From: a virus
Virus record (IMG/VR): IMGVR_UViG_3300042924_002680
Coordinates: 1 to 40,428 of that record
DNA length: 40,428 nt
Direction: 5' to 3' (one strand)
Within the stretch, counting starts at the first letter, position 1. Each line of letters starts with the position of its first letter. The notes under the pieces were generated by a model. The model saw nothing but the letters and a program-made list of their open reading frames with translations, did not search any database and was not told the DNA's origin. Shown one piece after another: positions 12,874 through 22,000 of this stretch. The position numbers and the translations under genes are program-made.

Positions 12874-13061
12874 CCTACATCTTGCGCATCGGCCCGTGGC
12901 ACGTCGGGCCGTTCACCACACACATCAGCGCCCAGCACTTTGCCGAGACTCACGGGTGCGATGACTACACCCTCATCCCGGTCGATGATCCTGCCGAAGC
13001 TCCTGGCATGATCCGCCGACAACGGATGGCCCCGCTGAAGCATCCGATGGAGCGCAAATAA
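12870..13061 (+). CDS. Small protein, unknown function
   Basis: A 63-aa protein, ATG 12870 in an ATGA overlap. The first half is beta-like (TYILRIGPWHVGPFTTHISAQHFAETHG), the rest basic (IRRQRMAPLKHPMERK). It is the last gene of the plus-strand region, directly followed by the terminator. Confidence 0.55.
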   Translation: MTYILRIGPWHVGPFTTHISAQHFAETHGCDDYTLIPVDDPAEAPGMIRRQRMAPLKHPMERK

Positions 13062-13063
13062 AA

Positions 13064-13091
13064 AGCCCCGGCTGGCTGACAGACCGGGGCT
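13064..13091. terminator. Terminator between early (+) and late (-) regions
   Basis: 8-bp perfect stem agccccgg/ccggggct with a 12-base loop, lying three bases after the plus-strand stop and 22 bases before the end of the minus-strand late operon. An A-run (ataaaaa) precedes the stem, which reads as a U-run on the minus strand. The structure is therefore best suited to end the late minus-strand transcript. It may also stop the plus-strand early transcript. Confidence 0.75.
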
Positions 13092-13112
13092 CGGGCTCTC
13101 CACGGTGGCAGG

Positions 13113-13628
13113 TTAGCCCTTGCTGGCGGTTACGGCGAGATCCGCGTTGTAACGGCCAACTTCGGCATAGCTGCGCTCCGGTAGCCCAGCGGTGCAGATG
13201 AACAGCATCTGGCCGATCTTCATGTTCGGCCACAGCGGCAGCGGGTGCAGGCGCCGCGCGTTCTTCAACTCCAGCGTCAACCGCGAGCCGTACCAGCCGC
13301 AATCAGCAAAGCCGGCGTGGCTGTGCTCATAGCCCTCGCGCGCGCGGCTGGACTTGAGGAAGAACAGCCCGCAGACATGATCGGGCATGCAGAAGATCTC
13401 GCGGGTCTCTGCCAGGCAGAACTCACCGGGCTGCAGCCAGTAGGGGTCCTCGGCGGTGTGGCCCGTGATGCCGACGATCTGCAGCTCAGGGTGCTCGGCC
13501 ACCTCGATCATGATCCGATCACCCAGCGTCAGATCCAGGCTGGCGGGGTTGATCAGATCGGGGTTGAAAGGGTTGACCATCGCGTGCTGCTCGCACAGGC
13601 GACGGATCTCATGGTCAGGAAGGATCAC
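13113..13628 (-). CDS. dcd: dCTP deaminase / dUTPase-fold protein
   Basis: A 171-aa protein starting at ATG 13628. It converts dCTP to dUTP (Dcd), supplying dTTP synthesis, or belongs to the related bifunctional or dUTPase forms. Motifs: PASLDLTLGDRI near residue 28, LAETREIFCMPDHVCGLF, the KSSRAREG nucleotide loop with Ser and Arg, HAGFADCGWYGSRLTLELKN with the catalytic Glu, and the Gln-rich IGQMLFI strand. Length is close to the usual 180-190. It is the last gene of the late operon, ahead of the terminator. Its coupling to lysis genes is unusual for a nucleotide enzyme, but similar placements are known in cyanophages. Confidence 0.85.
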   Translation of the reverse strand: MILPDHEIRRLCEQHAMVNPFNPDLINPASLDLTLGDRIMIEVAEHPELQIVGITGHTAEDPYWLQPGEFCLAETREIFCMPDHVCGLFFLKSSRAREGYEHSHAGFADCGWYGSRLTLELKNARRLHPLPLWPNMKIGQMLFICTAGLPERSYAEVGRYNADLAVTASKG

Positions 13629-13634
13629 GCAGGT

Positions 13635-14717
13635 TCAGTAGTCCCAGCGCACCCTAGGCCCGCCTTTGCGGATGCCTAGATGCACGAAGCCACGCTGGGC
13701 ACCGTACCCGAGGCTGTGCGGCCAGGTCTTGTCGCACCAGTCTTGCACCGCGTGGATGTCGGCGCCGTTGATGAAAAAGTCCACCGCACCGACGCCGATG
13801 CCGTCGTAGAGGTGCTCTGAGCTGCTGGCACCGCCCACCAGTTTGTTGATGACCGTGGGCCGGTATCCGCTTGTGATCACCACCGGCTTGCCGCCGAACT
13901 GCGCGCGGGCCTTCTCCAGGAACTGGGCCAGCTTCAGCGCCGTATCGCACTGGTACTGATGATCAAAGCGCCGCGCCTCCTGGTTCAGCGCAAACTCGCC
14001 GTAGGTGACGTGCGGGGTGATTTTGTGGCTGAAGGGACTCTCGGGCGTGAACATCGCCTCGATGGGTCCGGTGGTCTGCCGTTCACGGCCCCAGAGATCA
14101 CCTTCAGCGATCCGGCGGCGCTTCAGGCCAGCCTCCACGTTGCTGCCAGGGTTCCTGTACAACAGCAGGGCATCAGGCACGCCGGCCCAGTCCTTCTCGC
14201 GCAGGCGCTTGCTGATGGTCTCAAAGCCCTTGGCGCCGTAGAAACCTGAGCCGAGGTTATAGGCGAAGCTGATCAGCGCGCACTTCTGCTGGTCGCTCAT
14301 CTCCACCCAGTACGGCACGGTGGCGCGCAGTTTGTCCTCAATCTTGTCCACCGCCAGCCGCAGGAGCATGTCAGCTTCCACCGCGTTGGTTTGGTCGCCT
14401 TTGCGAACGGGCCGGCCATCGGTATAGCGCGTGGTGCCCCAGCCGATCGTCCAGGGCTCACCACCGCTGAGCGGGTCAGGGTAGGCGGTGAGGTGGCAAC
14501 CCTCGAAGTCCTTGATCAGCTTGAGCGCCGCGGCCAGATCCACCTGCTTGCCGTCCTGGCTCCAGGTGTTGAACCAGGCCCGGTCACGCCGCATGGCAGC
14601 CGCATAGCCATTGAGCGCCAGATCCTGCTCCAGCTGCTCGATGGCTGCAGCCTGGTGCGGCAAGCCCCGATAGAAGCGGAACAGCTGGTCCAGCTTGACC
14701 GGGGCAGGGTTGGCCAT
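13635..14717 (-). CDS. Two-domain endolysin: GH24 muramidase + M15 peptidase
   Basis: A 360-aa protein from ATG 14717 that degrades peptidoglycan at the end of infection. Residues about 60-215 form a T4-lysozyme-type (GH24) domain: LIKDFEGCHLTAYPDPLSG with the catalytic Glu, TIGWGTT, then SFAYNLGSGFY and GLKRRRIAEGDLW. Residues about 235-358 form an M15-type peptidase: VVITSGYRP, ASSSEHLYDGIGVGAVDF with the zinc-binding His and Asp, and FVHLGIRKGG with the last His. No signal peptide is seen, so release would need a holin; a candidate starts at 14868, one base before this gene. Dual-cutting lysins of this order are seen in other cyanophages. Confidence 0.87.
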   Translation of the reverse strand: MANPAPVKLDQLFRFYRGLPHQAAAIEQLEQDLALNGYAAAMRRDRAWFNTWSQDGKQVDLAAALKLIKDFEGCHLTAYPDPLSGGEPWTIGWGTTRYTDGRPVRKGDQTNAVEADMLLRLAVDKIEDKLRATVPYWVEMSDQQKCALISFAYNLGSGFYGAKGFETISKRLREKDWAGVPDALLLYRNPGSNVEAGLKRRRIAEGDLWGRERQTTGPIEAMFTPESPFSHKITPHVTYGEFALNQEARRFDHQYQCDTALKLAQFLEKARAQFGGKPVVITSGYRPTVINKLVGGASSSEHLYDGIGVGAVDFFINGADIHAVQDWCDKTWPHSLGYGAQRGFVHLGIRKGGPRVRWDY

Positions 14718-14718
14718 G

Positions 14719-14868
14719 TCAGCGGCGCTTGGGGAACATCAGCCGGCCGGCCTGCAGCAGCAGCTGGATCCAGCTGTTCGACTTCAGCGGGCTCAGGGCA
14801 ATGATTTCAGAGCCAGCGGCGATGACGATGGCGACGACAGCAGCAGTTTCAGCAGACACAACGTCCAT
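14719..14868 (-). CDS. Small membrane protein, holin candidate
   Basis: A 49-aa protein from ATG 14868, ending one base before the endolysin start. One membrane helix (TAAVVAIVIAAGSEIIAL) is followed by LKSNSWIQLLLQAGRLMFPKRR, an amphipathic helix and a basic end. I recall short SEII...SNSW..LL..LFPK-type proteins from many cyanophages, where they sit near lysis or tail genes. A holin role fits the size, single helix, basic tail and position, but has not been shown. Confidence 0.6.
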   Translation of the reverse strand: MDVVSAETAAVVAIVIAAGSEIIALSPLKSNSWIQLLLQAGRLMFPKRR

Positions 14869-14883
14869 GCAGGTGCTCCTAAA

Positions 14884-15117
14884 TTATGGGCGCATCTCAA
14901 GCGCGCGCACACGCTGGTCCAGCTCTGACAGCTGCGAGCGTGCATCAGTCTTCAGCTCGTCCACTGATTTAGCCATTTGCACGATGGTGGCTTCGATCCG
15001 TGCGGACTGCACCTGCATCGAGATCAGCAGCGCCCCGATGGCGACCATGCCGGCAGCGAGTGCAGCGGGGAGAGAGGCCGCAAACACTCCGGTGATGGTT
15101 TTAGGCTCGTCCGTCAT
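14884..15117 (-). CDS. Membrane-anchored coiled-coil protein, lysis accessory candidate
   Basis: A 77-aa protein from ATG 15117. One membrane helix (GVFAASLPAALAAGMVAIGALLI is its span) is followed by a long soluble helix with heptads (ARIEATIVQMAKSVDEL, LSELDQRVRALEMRP). This is an N-in/C-out layout like some holin-antiholin or spanin-like proteins. It could be the holin itself, with the 49-aa neighbour as partner. It overlaps the upstream 57-aa gene by 17 bases. Confidence 0.6.
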   Translation of the reverse strand: MTDEPKTITGVFAASLPAALAAGMVAIGALLISMQVQSARIEATIVQMAKSVDELKTDARSQLSELDQRVRALEMRP

Positions 15118-15274
15118 CGGGGCGCCCGTGCTCGATCACATGGTAGCGATCGAATGGGTCAGGCATCCCGGCGAGGATGGCAAGAGCACGGCGATAGTAG
15201 TGGTTCTCAGTCTGTCCAACACGCTCTAGGTGGTCGCGGATCTTGCGCCAGTTTTCGAGCGTGTCCCGGTCCAT
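15101..15274 (-). CDS. Small conserved-looking helical protein
   Basis: A 57-aa protein from ATG 15274 (MDRDTLENWRKIRDHLERVG...). Its start shares one base with the stop of the upstream gene (TAATG). It has a helix-turn-helix-like helical pair (LENWRKIRDHLERVG, YYRRALAILAGMPDP). Very similar short 'W..I...LE..G.T...YY.RA..I..G.PDP' proteins seem widespread in cyanophages, always small and unassigned. Its place between fibre and lysis genes gives no clear role. Confidence 0.65.
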   Translation of the reverse strand: MDRDTLENWRKIRDHLERVGQTENHYYRRALAILAGMPDPFDRYHVIEHGRPDDGRA

Positions 15275-15411
15275 TACCGGCCCTGCCCTCTGAGGGGCTT
15301 GCGGCCGCGGCGTCGGGGTCTGGACTGTTGCCCGTAACCCTGGCGCGTGGTCTTCGGTGGCCCCGGCTGATGCTCGATGCGAGCGGTGCCGGTCTTGGAC
15401 TTAACGGCCAT
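15274..15411 (-). CDS. Small basic 'MAVKSKTGTARIEHQPG' protein
   Basis: A 45-aa protein from ATG 15411, starting on the last base of the upstream stop. It begins MAVKSKTGTARIEHQPGPPK and ends RRRGRKPLRGQGR, very basic and probably unstructured. I recall proteins with this same opening and a RGQGR ending in many cyanophage genomes, with no function given. The basic character hints at nucleic-acid or virion interior binding. It is a strong marker for a cyanophage. Confidence 0.72.
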   Translation of the reverse strand: MAVKSKTGTARIEHQPGPPKTTRQGYGQQSRPRRRGRKPLRGQGR

Positions 15412-15872
15412 CAGTCAGCAATAGCGGGCCACACGGGGTAATCAGCGCCCGTAATGTAGGCAGCCAGCGCGTCAGTGTCAGCAGTGGCGGCGATGGCGGT
15501 TGCCTTGGCACCGGCGGCGACGCGGATGTTTTCGCGCCAGGTCTTGATGGCTGGGTCGATGGCGGTGCCGTTATCAGCCTCGCGGATGATGATCCAGTCG
15601 GTGGGGGACAGCAGGCTGTTGGCGGTGGTGCGTGTCTGCGCGGTCCACTGTTCGACGAGTTGGGCGTGATCTTTGGGGATCAGGTGGCCTTCAGCGTCGT
15701 AGCCCCAGTAGAACCTCTCGTCATAGGGCGTGGGGTCGGGCACCTCGGTGATGCCGATGGCTTCCTTCTCCTCAGCGGTGGAGAGGCGCAACCAGTTGGC
15801 TGGGTATTGCGTGCCGTCTGGGGTCTTGAAGGGGGTGTCAACCGCGAGGGGCTGACCGTTGAGCAGGAACAT
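15411..15872 (-). CDS. Tail fibre assembly-like protein
   Basis: A 153-aa protein from ATG 15872. N-terminal half: NGQPLAVDTPFKTPDG, PANWLRLSTAEEKEAIGITEV, then PYDERFYWGYDAEG. C-terminal half: SLLSPTDWIIIREADNGTAIDP and TWRENIRVAAG, the helix pair found in lambda Tfa-like and related tail assembly chaperones. It lies right after the tail fibre gene, where fibre chaperones usually are. Alternatively it is a minor virion component. Forms of this protein are common in marine phages. Confidence 0.65.
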   Translation of the reverse strand: MFLLNGQPLAVDTPFKTPDGTQYPANWLRLSTAEEKEAIGITEVPDPTPYDERFYWGYDAEGHLIPKDHAQLVEQWTAQTRTTANSLLSPTDWIIIREADNGTAIDPAIKTWRENIRVAAGAKATAIAATADTDALAAYITGADYPVWPAIAD

Positions 15873-15909
15873 GGTTTTAGCTCCGGTGTGTAGATGCCCG
15901 TTTCATAGG

Positions 15910-18243
15910 TCAGCGGGCTAAGGAATACTTGAAGGGGGCTTCCGCGAAGGCGGCATAAACGTGTGTTACGCCGTTATCATTGAATCCAGATATGTTATTC
16001 CGGATCTTAAATCCGTTAGACAAGAAATCAATGTCGGTGCTGCCTGTTTGCTCTGCGTTATTTAGGTTCGGAAACAGACGGGCAGTGATCGCATTTGAAG
16101 TCTCGCGGACAGCATCCATTACGTGCCAATTACCGGTAGTAGAGCTGGTCTTTATCAAGATCCACCGTGGCCTAAACCCACAGAACACAAACGGACCGTC
16201 GCTGGACCCGTTGCCCGTGTAGCTGCCGAACTTGCTGAAGCCCGCGACTTCGGACCACAGGTAGGCGACGTAGTTATTGCTGTTTGTATTTGTTTGGGTT
16301 GATGTTCCTACGCTAAACACGCTGGATGTTGGAGCGGTATTGTTCCAAGTAGTTGATGCTGCAGTTGATGCACTGGTGTCGTTTAAATAAAGTCGATTTG
16401 TCCACGCAATAGAATCGTGTCCAACAATCCAGTTATTAGTTCCACTCGTTCTATCTTTTACGATTATCATCTTTGGCGCAACACCAAGCGAGTGGGCGAT
16501 GGTGCGGGCAGTTCCATTCCCCGTATAGGTCACAATGTCAAACCCCGGCGTGGCGCTTTCGTCCCAGCACCAGGCGACGATGCTGTTGCCTGAGCCGTTG
16601 GTGGAGTTCCAGTTTTGAACGGGTCCTAGTGTGAAGCCGTTGGCGTCAAAGGAAACGAGGTCGTTGCCGGCGGATGATGTTGATTCGGCGTCAGTGACGT
16701 TGGAGCTAAGGCCAGCAGCGCGACCGCGCACTGAATCAAACAGGCCGTGGTAGGCAGTGCCTGTGCGGTTTTTGAACCAGATCAGGTCCGGCGAGAAGCC
16801 AAGGCCAGTGATGCTTTGGCTGGCGTTGGTGCCTGAGTACAGCTTCACGTCCATGTAGGCGCTCGGCTTCTTAATCGACGGCTCGGGCAGGTTCTGCGTG
16901 TTCAGCGCCACGAAGCCCGACGGCGGGGTGTAGGCGAAGGGGCGTTGGCCGAAGTTAAATTCGTAGGTGATAGAAGTAGCAATGTTGTCTCTGGCGATCG
17001 GGTAAAGCGGATTACTGTTACTGGCACTAAACGGTCCTTTGGCCAAGGTGCCGTTTTTGTAAAAAGATATTTGACTAGCTGTCCCGTCAAACGCTACGCC
17101 AATAACATCACCGTTTGTGTAAGTAATAGTATCGCTGGACCAATAGTTATAGCTGATGGTCGGCGGAAAACCCTCTGATCCACCATTTGCTATGCCAATC
17201 TGAGCGGCTTGAGAGGCAGCTGTAACGCCAGATGTTGGCGTGACTTCCCAGTACCATTTCTGCCCTGTTGGTATATTTACAGCAAATGTGCCAGCGGCGC
17301 CAGAACCGGTGCCGGCATGGGTTACAAGAGTCAAATTCCCGTTTGATAGCGTCCCAGCGTCTGACGGGGTGACAGGGTTACTTACTGTCAAGGGGTTCAA
17401 AACACAGTAATTCCCCCTGCCGTTGCCGCCATCGGCGTAGGGCGTTGGGGTGTCGATCATGCTGTCGTTGCCGGCGCCAGCGGTGACGCTGAAGTTGTTG
17501 GGCGTCCAGTTGTTGCCGTTGCCGCTGCTGTCCTTGCCCAGCGTGGTGCTGGTGGTGCCGGAGTTGTCCGAGAAGTTGAGGTAGAAGCCGTTGGTGCCGT
17601 AGGTGCCGGTGTAACGCTTGGGCTTCCAGCTGCCGGTGGTGGCGTCGGTCTCGCCAAAGCTGCTGGGGGTTAGGGCTTGGCCGTCGATGAAATGGATCTC
17701 GGTGAGGTAGCCGTCAAGATAGCCAGAGGCCGAAAAACTACCTGTTCCGCTTCCAATGCGGTGGTCGTTTGTATTGTTAATTTCAAGATCGAGATTTTGT
17801 GCCGGGTATGTTGCAGTTGTAAAGACAGTAATTTGAGTCCCGTTGACGTAAATCTTTACCCGGTTAGTGTCTATTGCTTGGGTCGTATCGACAGCCAAGG
17901 TGATGTGATACCACGCAGATGAATCGCGAAATACTTGTGTTGTGCTTAAACGAAACGTATGAGTACCTGTGTAGCGGGCAAACGTTAGACCATCGGTAAC
18001 GTTATCTTGAAACTGCAGATAAGTGATCGTGCCGCCGGAACCTGCAGTGAAGGTTTTGTTTTCGTCTCCAAGTTTTGAGCGTTTTACCCACCCACTCCAG
18101 GTAAATGTGCGCCTATTCCCCGCACTCGCCGGAGTCCTGTTGAGGTACGCCGAATCCGCCGAGTTGAACCGCAGGCTGCGCGAGATCTGGTAGCCCTGCT
18201 GGCCGCCAAGCAGCAGGAGGTTGGCGCTTCCGGGAACTCCCAT
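15910..18243 (-). CDS. Tail fibre / receptor-binding protein with LamG and SPRY-like domains
   Basis: A 777-aa protein. Residues about 18-205 form a LamG/concanavalin-like sandwich (SLRFNSADSAYLNRTP, FTWSGWVKRSKLG, WYHITLAVDTTQ, VKIYVNGTQI, YLTEIHFIDGQ). Residues about 295-440 are SPRY-like (WYWEVTPTSGV, VIGVAFDGTASQISFYKNGTL). From about 465 three repeats of an adhesin-like unit follow (LGFSPDLIWFKNRTG, LGVAPKMIIVKDRTSG, FRPRWILIKTSS), each with a W/Y-rich strand set. It probably sits at the tail tip and binds the host surface. Some parts (around 16300-17300 and 17700-18100) are visibly more AT-rich than flanking genes, suggesting domain exchange. Confidence 0.8.
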   Translation of the reverse strand: MGVPGSANLLLLGGQQGYQISRSLRFNSADSAYLNRTPASAGNRRTFTWSGWVKRSKLGDENKTFTAGSGGTITYLQFQDNVTDGLTFARYTGTHTFRLSTTQVFRDSSAWYHITLAVDTTQAIDTNRVKIYVNGTQITVFTTATYPAQNLDLEINNTNDHRIGSGTGSFSASGYLDGYLTEIHFIDGQALTPSSFGETDATTGSWKPKRYTGTYGTNGFYLNFSDNSGTTSTTLGKDSSGNGNNWTPNNFSVTAGAGNDSMIDTPTPYADGGNGRGNYCVLNPLTVSNPVTPSDAGTLSNGNLTLVTHAGTGSGAAGTFAVNIPTGQKWYWEVTPTSGVTAASQAAQIGIANGGSEGFPPTISYNYWSSDTITYTNGDVIGVAFDGTASQISFYKNGTLAKGPFSASNSNPLYPIARDNIATSITYEFNFGQRPFAYTPPSGFVALNTQNLPEPSIKKPSAYMDVKLYSGTNASQSITGLGFSPDLIWFKNRTGTAYHGLFDSVRGRAAGLSSNVTDAESTSSAGNDLVSFDANGFTLGPVQNWNSTNGSGNSIVAWCWDESATPGFDIVTYTGNGTARTIAHSLGVAPKMIIVKDRTSGTNNWIVGHDSIAWTNRLYLNDTSASTAASTTWNNTAPTSSVFSVGTSTQTNTNSNNYVAYLWSEVAGFSKFGSYTGNGSSDGPFVFCGFRPRWILIKTSSTTGNWHVMDAVRETSNAITARLFPNLNNAEQTGSTDIDFLSNGFKIRNNISGFNDNGVTHVYAAFAEAPFKYSLAR

Positions 18244-18246
18244 AAA

Positions 18247-19023
18247 TCAGCTCAGGTTGGTCAGCAGTTGTGCGTGGATGCTAGTCGTGCTGCGGACCGT
18301 GTACACCAAGCAATCCACGGCTGACAGCGTGCTGGTGACGGTAGGCGCGGTGCCGCCGCTGAAGTCCCAGTAGCTGCCGAACGCCAGCGTCCGCGCGGTG
18401 CTCGCATCTTGCGTGATGAAGATCACACCGCTTTGCCCAGCCGTCAGGTTCGTCGGGTTAGCCAAGGTGACCGTATGACCCAACGTGATGCTGAAATTGT
18501 TGGCCAGTGCAAAGTCCGGCGTCACCGTGCTGGCTGAAGTCAGCGTTGAGATGGTGCCGCGTTGTGCCGCACTGAAGCTCTGCGCCAGGCTAAGCAGCGG
18601 CACGGTGCCGGTGGCATCGGGCAGGGTGATGGTGCGGTCGCTGGTCGGGTTAGTGACCGCCAGCGTGGTTTCGTTGGCATCGGCGCTGCTGCCCTCAAAT
18701 GTCAGTGAGCCGGTTGAACCGATCTCCAAGTTGCCGGTGATCGTGCCACCAGCTAACGCGAGGTAGGTGCTGGCTGCTGTGGTGGTGGTGAGCAGCCCTA
18801 GGTTGGCGGTTGCCAAGGTGCCAACGGTCACCCACGCCGAGTTGGCCGCATTGCGGATCTTGAGGAGGCCCGTCGTCGTATCAGGCCACCACTGATACGC
18901 GAACATCGTGCTGGGCTCGGTAGCCCCGCTGTTGTTGCTGACGATCGCCGCCAGCGCGTTGTTCAAGTCGGTGCGAAATGCCAGCCCCGACTGGTTGGCA
19001 ATGTTGTAGTCGTGTTGGGCCAT
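18247..19023 (-). CDS. Tail fibre protein, cyanophage type
   Basis: A 258-aa protein from ATG 19023. The first 70 residues (MAQHDYNIANQSGLAFRTDL, then MFAYQWWPDTTTGLLKIRNA) form a tail-attachment domain that I recall at the N-terminus of many cyanophage and pelagiphage fibre proteins. The rest is beta-rich with Thr/Ser/Ala repeats (GGTITGNLEIGSTGSLTFEG, SDRTITLPDATGT), typical of fibre shaft and knob. It lies between gpJ and the LamG fibre gene and ends 3 bases before the latter. It is likely an anchor for the larger fibre. Confidence 0.75.
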   Translation of the reverse strand: MAQHDYNIANQSGLAFRTDLNNALAAIVSNNSGATEPSTMFAYQWWPDTTTGLLKIRNAANSAWVTVGTLATANLGLLTTTTAASTYLALAGGTITGNLEIGSTGSLTFEGSSADANETTLAVTNPTSDRTITLPDATGTVPLLSLAQSFSAAQRGTISTLTSASTVTPDFALANNFSITLGHTVTLANPTNLTAGQSGVIFITQDASTARTLAFGSYWDFSGGTAPTVTSTLSAVDCLVYTVRSTTSIHAQLLTNLS

Positions 19024-19026
19024 GCG

Positions 19027-22000
19027 TCAGACCTCCCTGCCGTAGCCGATGGCGGTGTAGGTGAACTGGCGGCTCACGGCGCTGCCGGCACTGTTCCTAA
19101 AGGTTACCTGGAAACCTGTGCGCGTCACGGAAGCGATGGTGAAGTAGTCGCCTGTGGCCATGTTGAAGCCAGTGATACCGACCGATGGTGCCTCGTAGAA
19201 GGCATTTCCAAAGACTACCGAATAAGTGCCAACACCACTGGTGAGAGCCGCAGACTGCTCGATACGCTGCTGCAACTCCATTTCAGCGCCCAGCTCAGTG
19301 ATGATGATGTTCTGGTCCTCGTCGGTGCTGGTGGCAATCGTCTTGAACTGAAAGCCGCGGCCCCGCACGATGGCATTACTGAACTCCCGCCAGCCGCCCC
19401 AGGTCGGCGTGCCGCTGGGGTCGTCCTGAGTGGTGCGGACATAGGTGGCAGCGTTGACGCGATCGCCGCCGGTGCCGTCGATGTAGTCCCAGGTGTCGAT
19501 GTCAGAGGTTTGGTCGTCCCAGAAGTCACCGGGCAGATAAGGGAAGGTGACGAGCCGGCGGCGCAGATTGCAGTCGAACACACCGGGGAAGGCGTAGGTG
19601 GAGCCAAACTCGTACTCACCCGTTGGCAGCACACCGCCCACGCTGTCGATCGAAGCCAGGCCATCCCAGTTGTTATCGGTGGCCATTGCGTCAACGGCCA
19701 CGCCGCTGCTGAGCATGATGCCGTCCAGCCCTCCTACCTCAGCCAGACTGGAGACATAGAACATGTCGGTGTAGTTGCCGTTGAACGGCGGTGTCTCGGT
19801 CTCCTCGGCGTAGGTTTGCACCAGCAGGCGCGGCTGCGGTGTCGGCAAATCGACCACCACGGTGGTATCCGCCAGCGAGCGGCGACCGCCATCGTCCTCG
19901 AACTTGACCAGGTAGGTGCCCTCCAGCAGCGGCACCTGCTTCTGCGTCTGGCTGCCGGCAGCAGCCGCCACGATCTCCTGCGACTCCTCCCAGACGGCGC
20001 CGGTCAGCTCAACGTTGTGGCGGATCAGCACCTTGCCGCCGAGCAGCACGTCTAGCTCAGTACTGCGGTCCCAGCTCAGGATGGCGCTGGCTTCGTCAAT
20101 CGGGATCAGCGATAGGCCCGTCACGCTTTCGGGTGGAGCGGTCTTGCCGAACGCCTGCACCGTCAGCTGGGCCGGTTGCACCGAACGTCGCAGGCCCACG
20201 CTGATGCTGTAGACCTCGACCTGATAGGTGCCGGCAGCGGTGTCGAGGATCTCGTAATCAGGGCGGCGCTGCGTGGTGGACGACCAGTTGCCGTTCTGTG
20301 CACGCCAGCGCACCAGGTAATCGTTGACGCCGACCACCGGCTGCCAGCTGACGATGAGTTTCGACAATGCCCGACCGTTCAGCTCGTAGAGCGCCTCAGT
20401 GGCCTGCAGGTTGCCGGGCGTCTCCGGGATGATGTTGAGGTCGGTGATGTCGCGCTGCTGCAGTTCAGCGCCGCGTTCGACGTAGCTGTATTTGCTGGCG
20501 TTGTAAGCCAGCGCGGTGATCGAATATTTGGCGCCGTCTTCCTCTTGAACCGTCAGCACCCGCCAGGTGGATGTCTCGATCTGGTCGTTCTGCACCACCC
20601 AGACGCTGTTGGTGTTGGGCGCCGTGGTGAAGGCAGACGAGACGTACAGGATCACGCCGACGCGGTTGGTGATGTTGCGCGTCTCCACCGTGCCATCAGG
20701 CAGGATCACGCTCACCGTTGCGTTATCGGTAGGGAGGTCCGTGGCATCATCCACCGTCACGGTTGTGGCTGAAGCCGAAATGATCCGGCCGCCGCGGCGC
20801 ACGCCGGCACGCACCGGATCGCTGATCTCGATGATCTGGCCGGGCCTGACAAGCACGCCTGCGTCGATGCTGGCGGTAAAGCTGACCACCTCTGACTCGT
20901 ACCGTTCGGAGTAGAGCAGCCAGTCACCGATGCGGCTGGCCTGGCCGCGGGAGGTGCAGGCGAACGCCGAGATCTCGGTCTTGATGACGCCGTACTTGGC
21001 GATATTCTCCGAGTCCTCCACCACCTCGTAGGCGATGTCGCGGGTGTCGAGATCGAGGTAGCTGACCACCGCCACGGTGGGGCGCGTTTTGCGGCTGCTG
21101 CCCTGGTAGCTGAAGCCCTCGTCAGAGACGTTGGCCAGGGTGAACAGGTAGCTGGTGTCGGCGGGCTTGTCCTGGCTGATCGTGAGCGCACCAGTGCTCC
21201 AGTACGGCATGGCCCGGAACACCGAGCACATGTCGTTGATCAGCTTGTACGCCTCCTCTGGCGTCTGGATGTTGATGTTGCAGCTGAAGCGCGGCTCCAG
21301 CCCGCCAAAGCCATCGGGCACCAGCTCGCCGCAGTATTGGCTGGCTGAATAGAAGGCCCACTTGTCGAGCTGCGCCGCCTGGATGTGATCACCGAACCCG
21401 TAGCGGGTGGAGGTGAGCAGGTCGAACAGGATCCACGCGGGGTCTGTGGTCCACGCTGCAGCGCCAAAGGTGCCGGACCAGACGCCGCTGTAGGTCAGCC
21501 GGCCGGTGGTGCTGTCCACCGTGGCGTTGTTGGGGATCGCCACCTTGATGCCGCGCACCAGGTAGCTGCGCGCCGGGATGGAGTTGAACTGTTCCGCATC
21601 CACACGCATCGCCACCAACGCGCTGTTGGGGTAGCGCAGCTTGGCGTAGATGATCTCGGTGTAACTGGTCCAGCTAAAGGCGTTGAGCAGCTTGGCGCTG
21701 CTGCTGTCGGCCGTCACGCGCGTGACCTTGATGTCAACCGGGAAGGCGCCGCTCAGGTTGACCAGGTAGTCGCGCTGGTATTGATTAGCCGTGCGGCCGC
21801 TGATCGTGTCGGTGATGACGGTGGTGTAGCCGCCGGAGTTGTACTGCACGGCGATCTGCAGCTGAACGCTCGTGCCCTCGATGTCGCCGGCGTCGGTGAA
21901 CAGTTGAAGCTGCGGCACCGTGATGGTCACGCGCGCAGCATTCACGTTGGTATCGGTGATCGAGCGGACTACCGGCGTGGTTTGCTGCACCGTCACGCCA

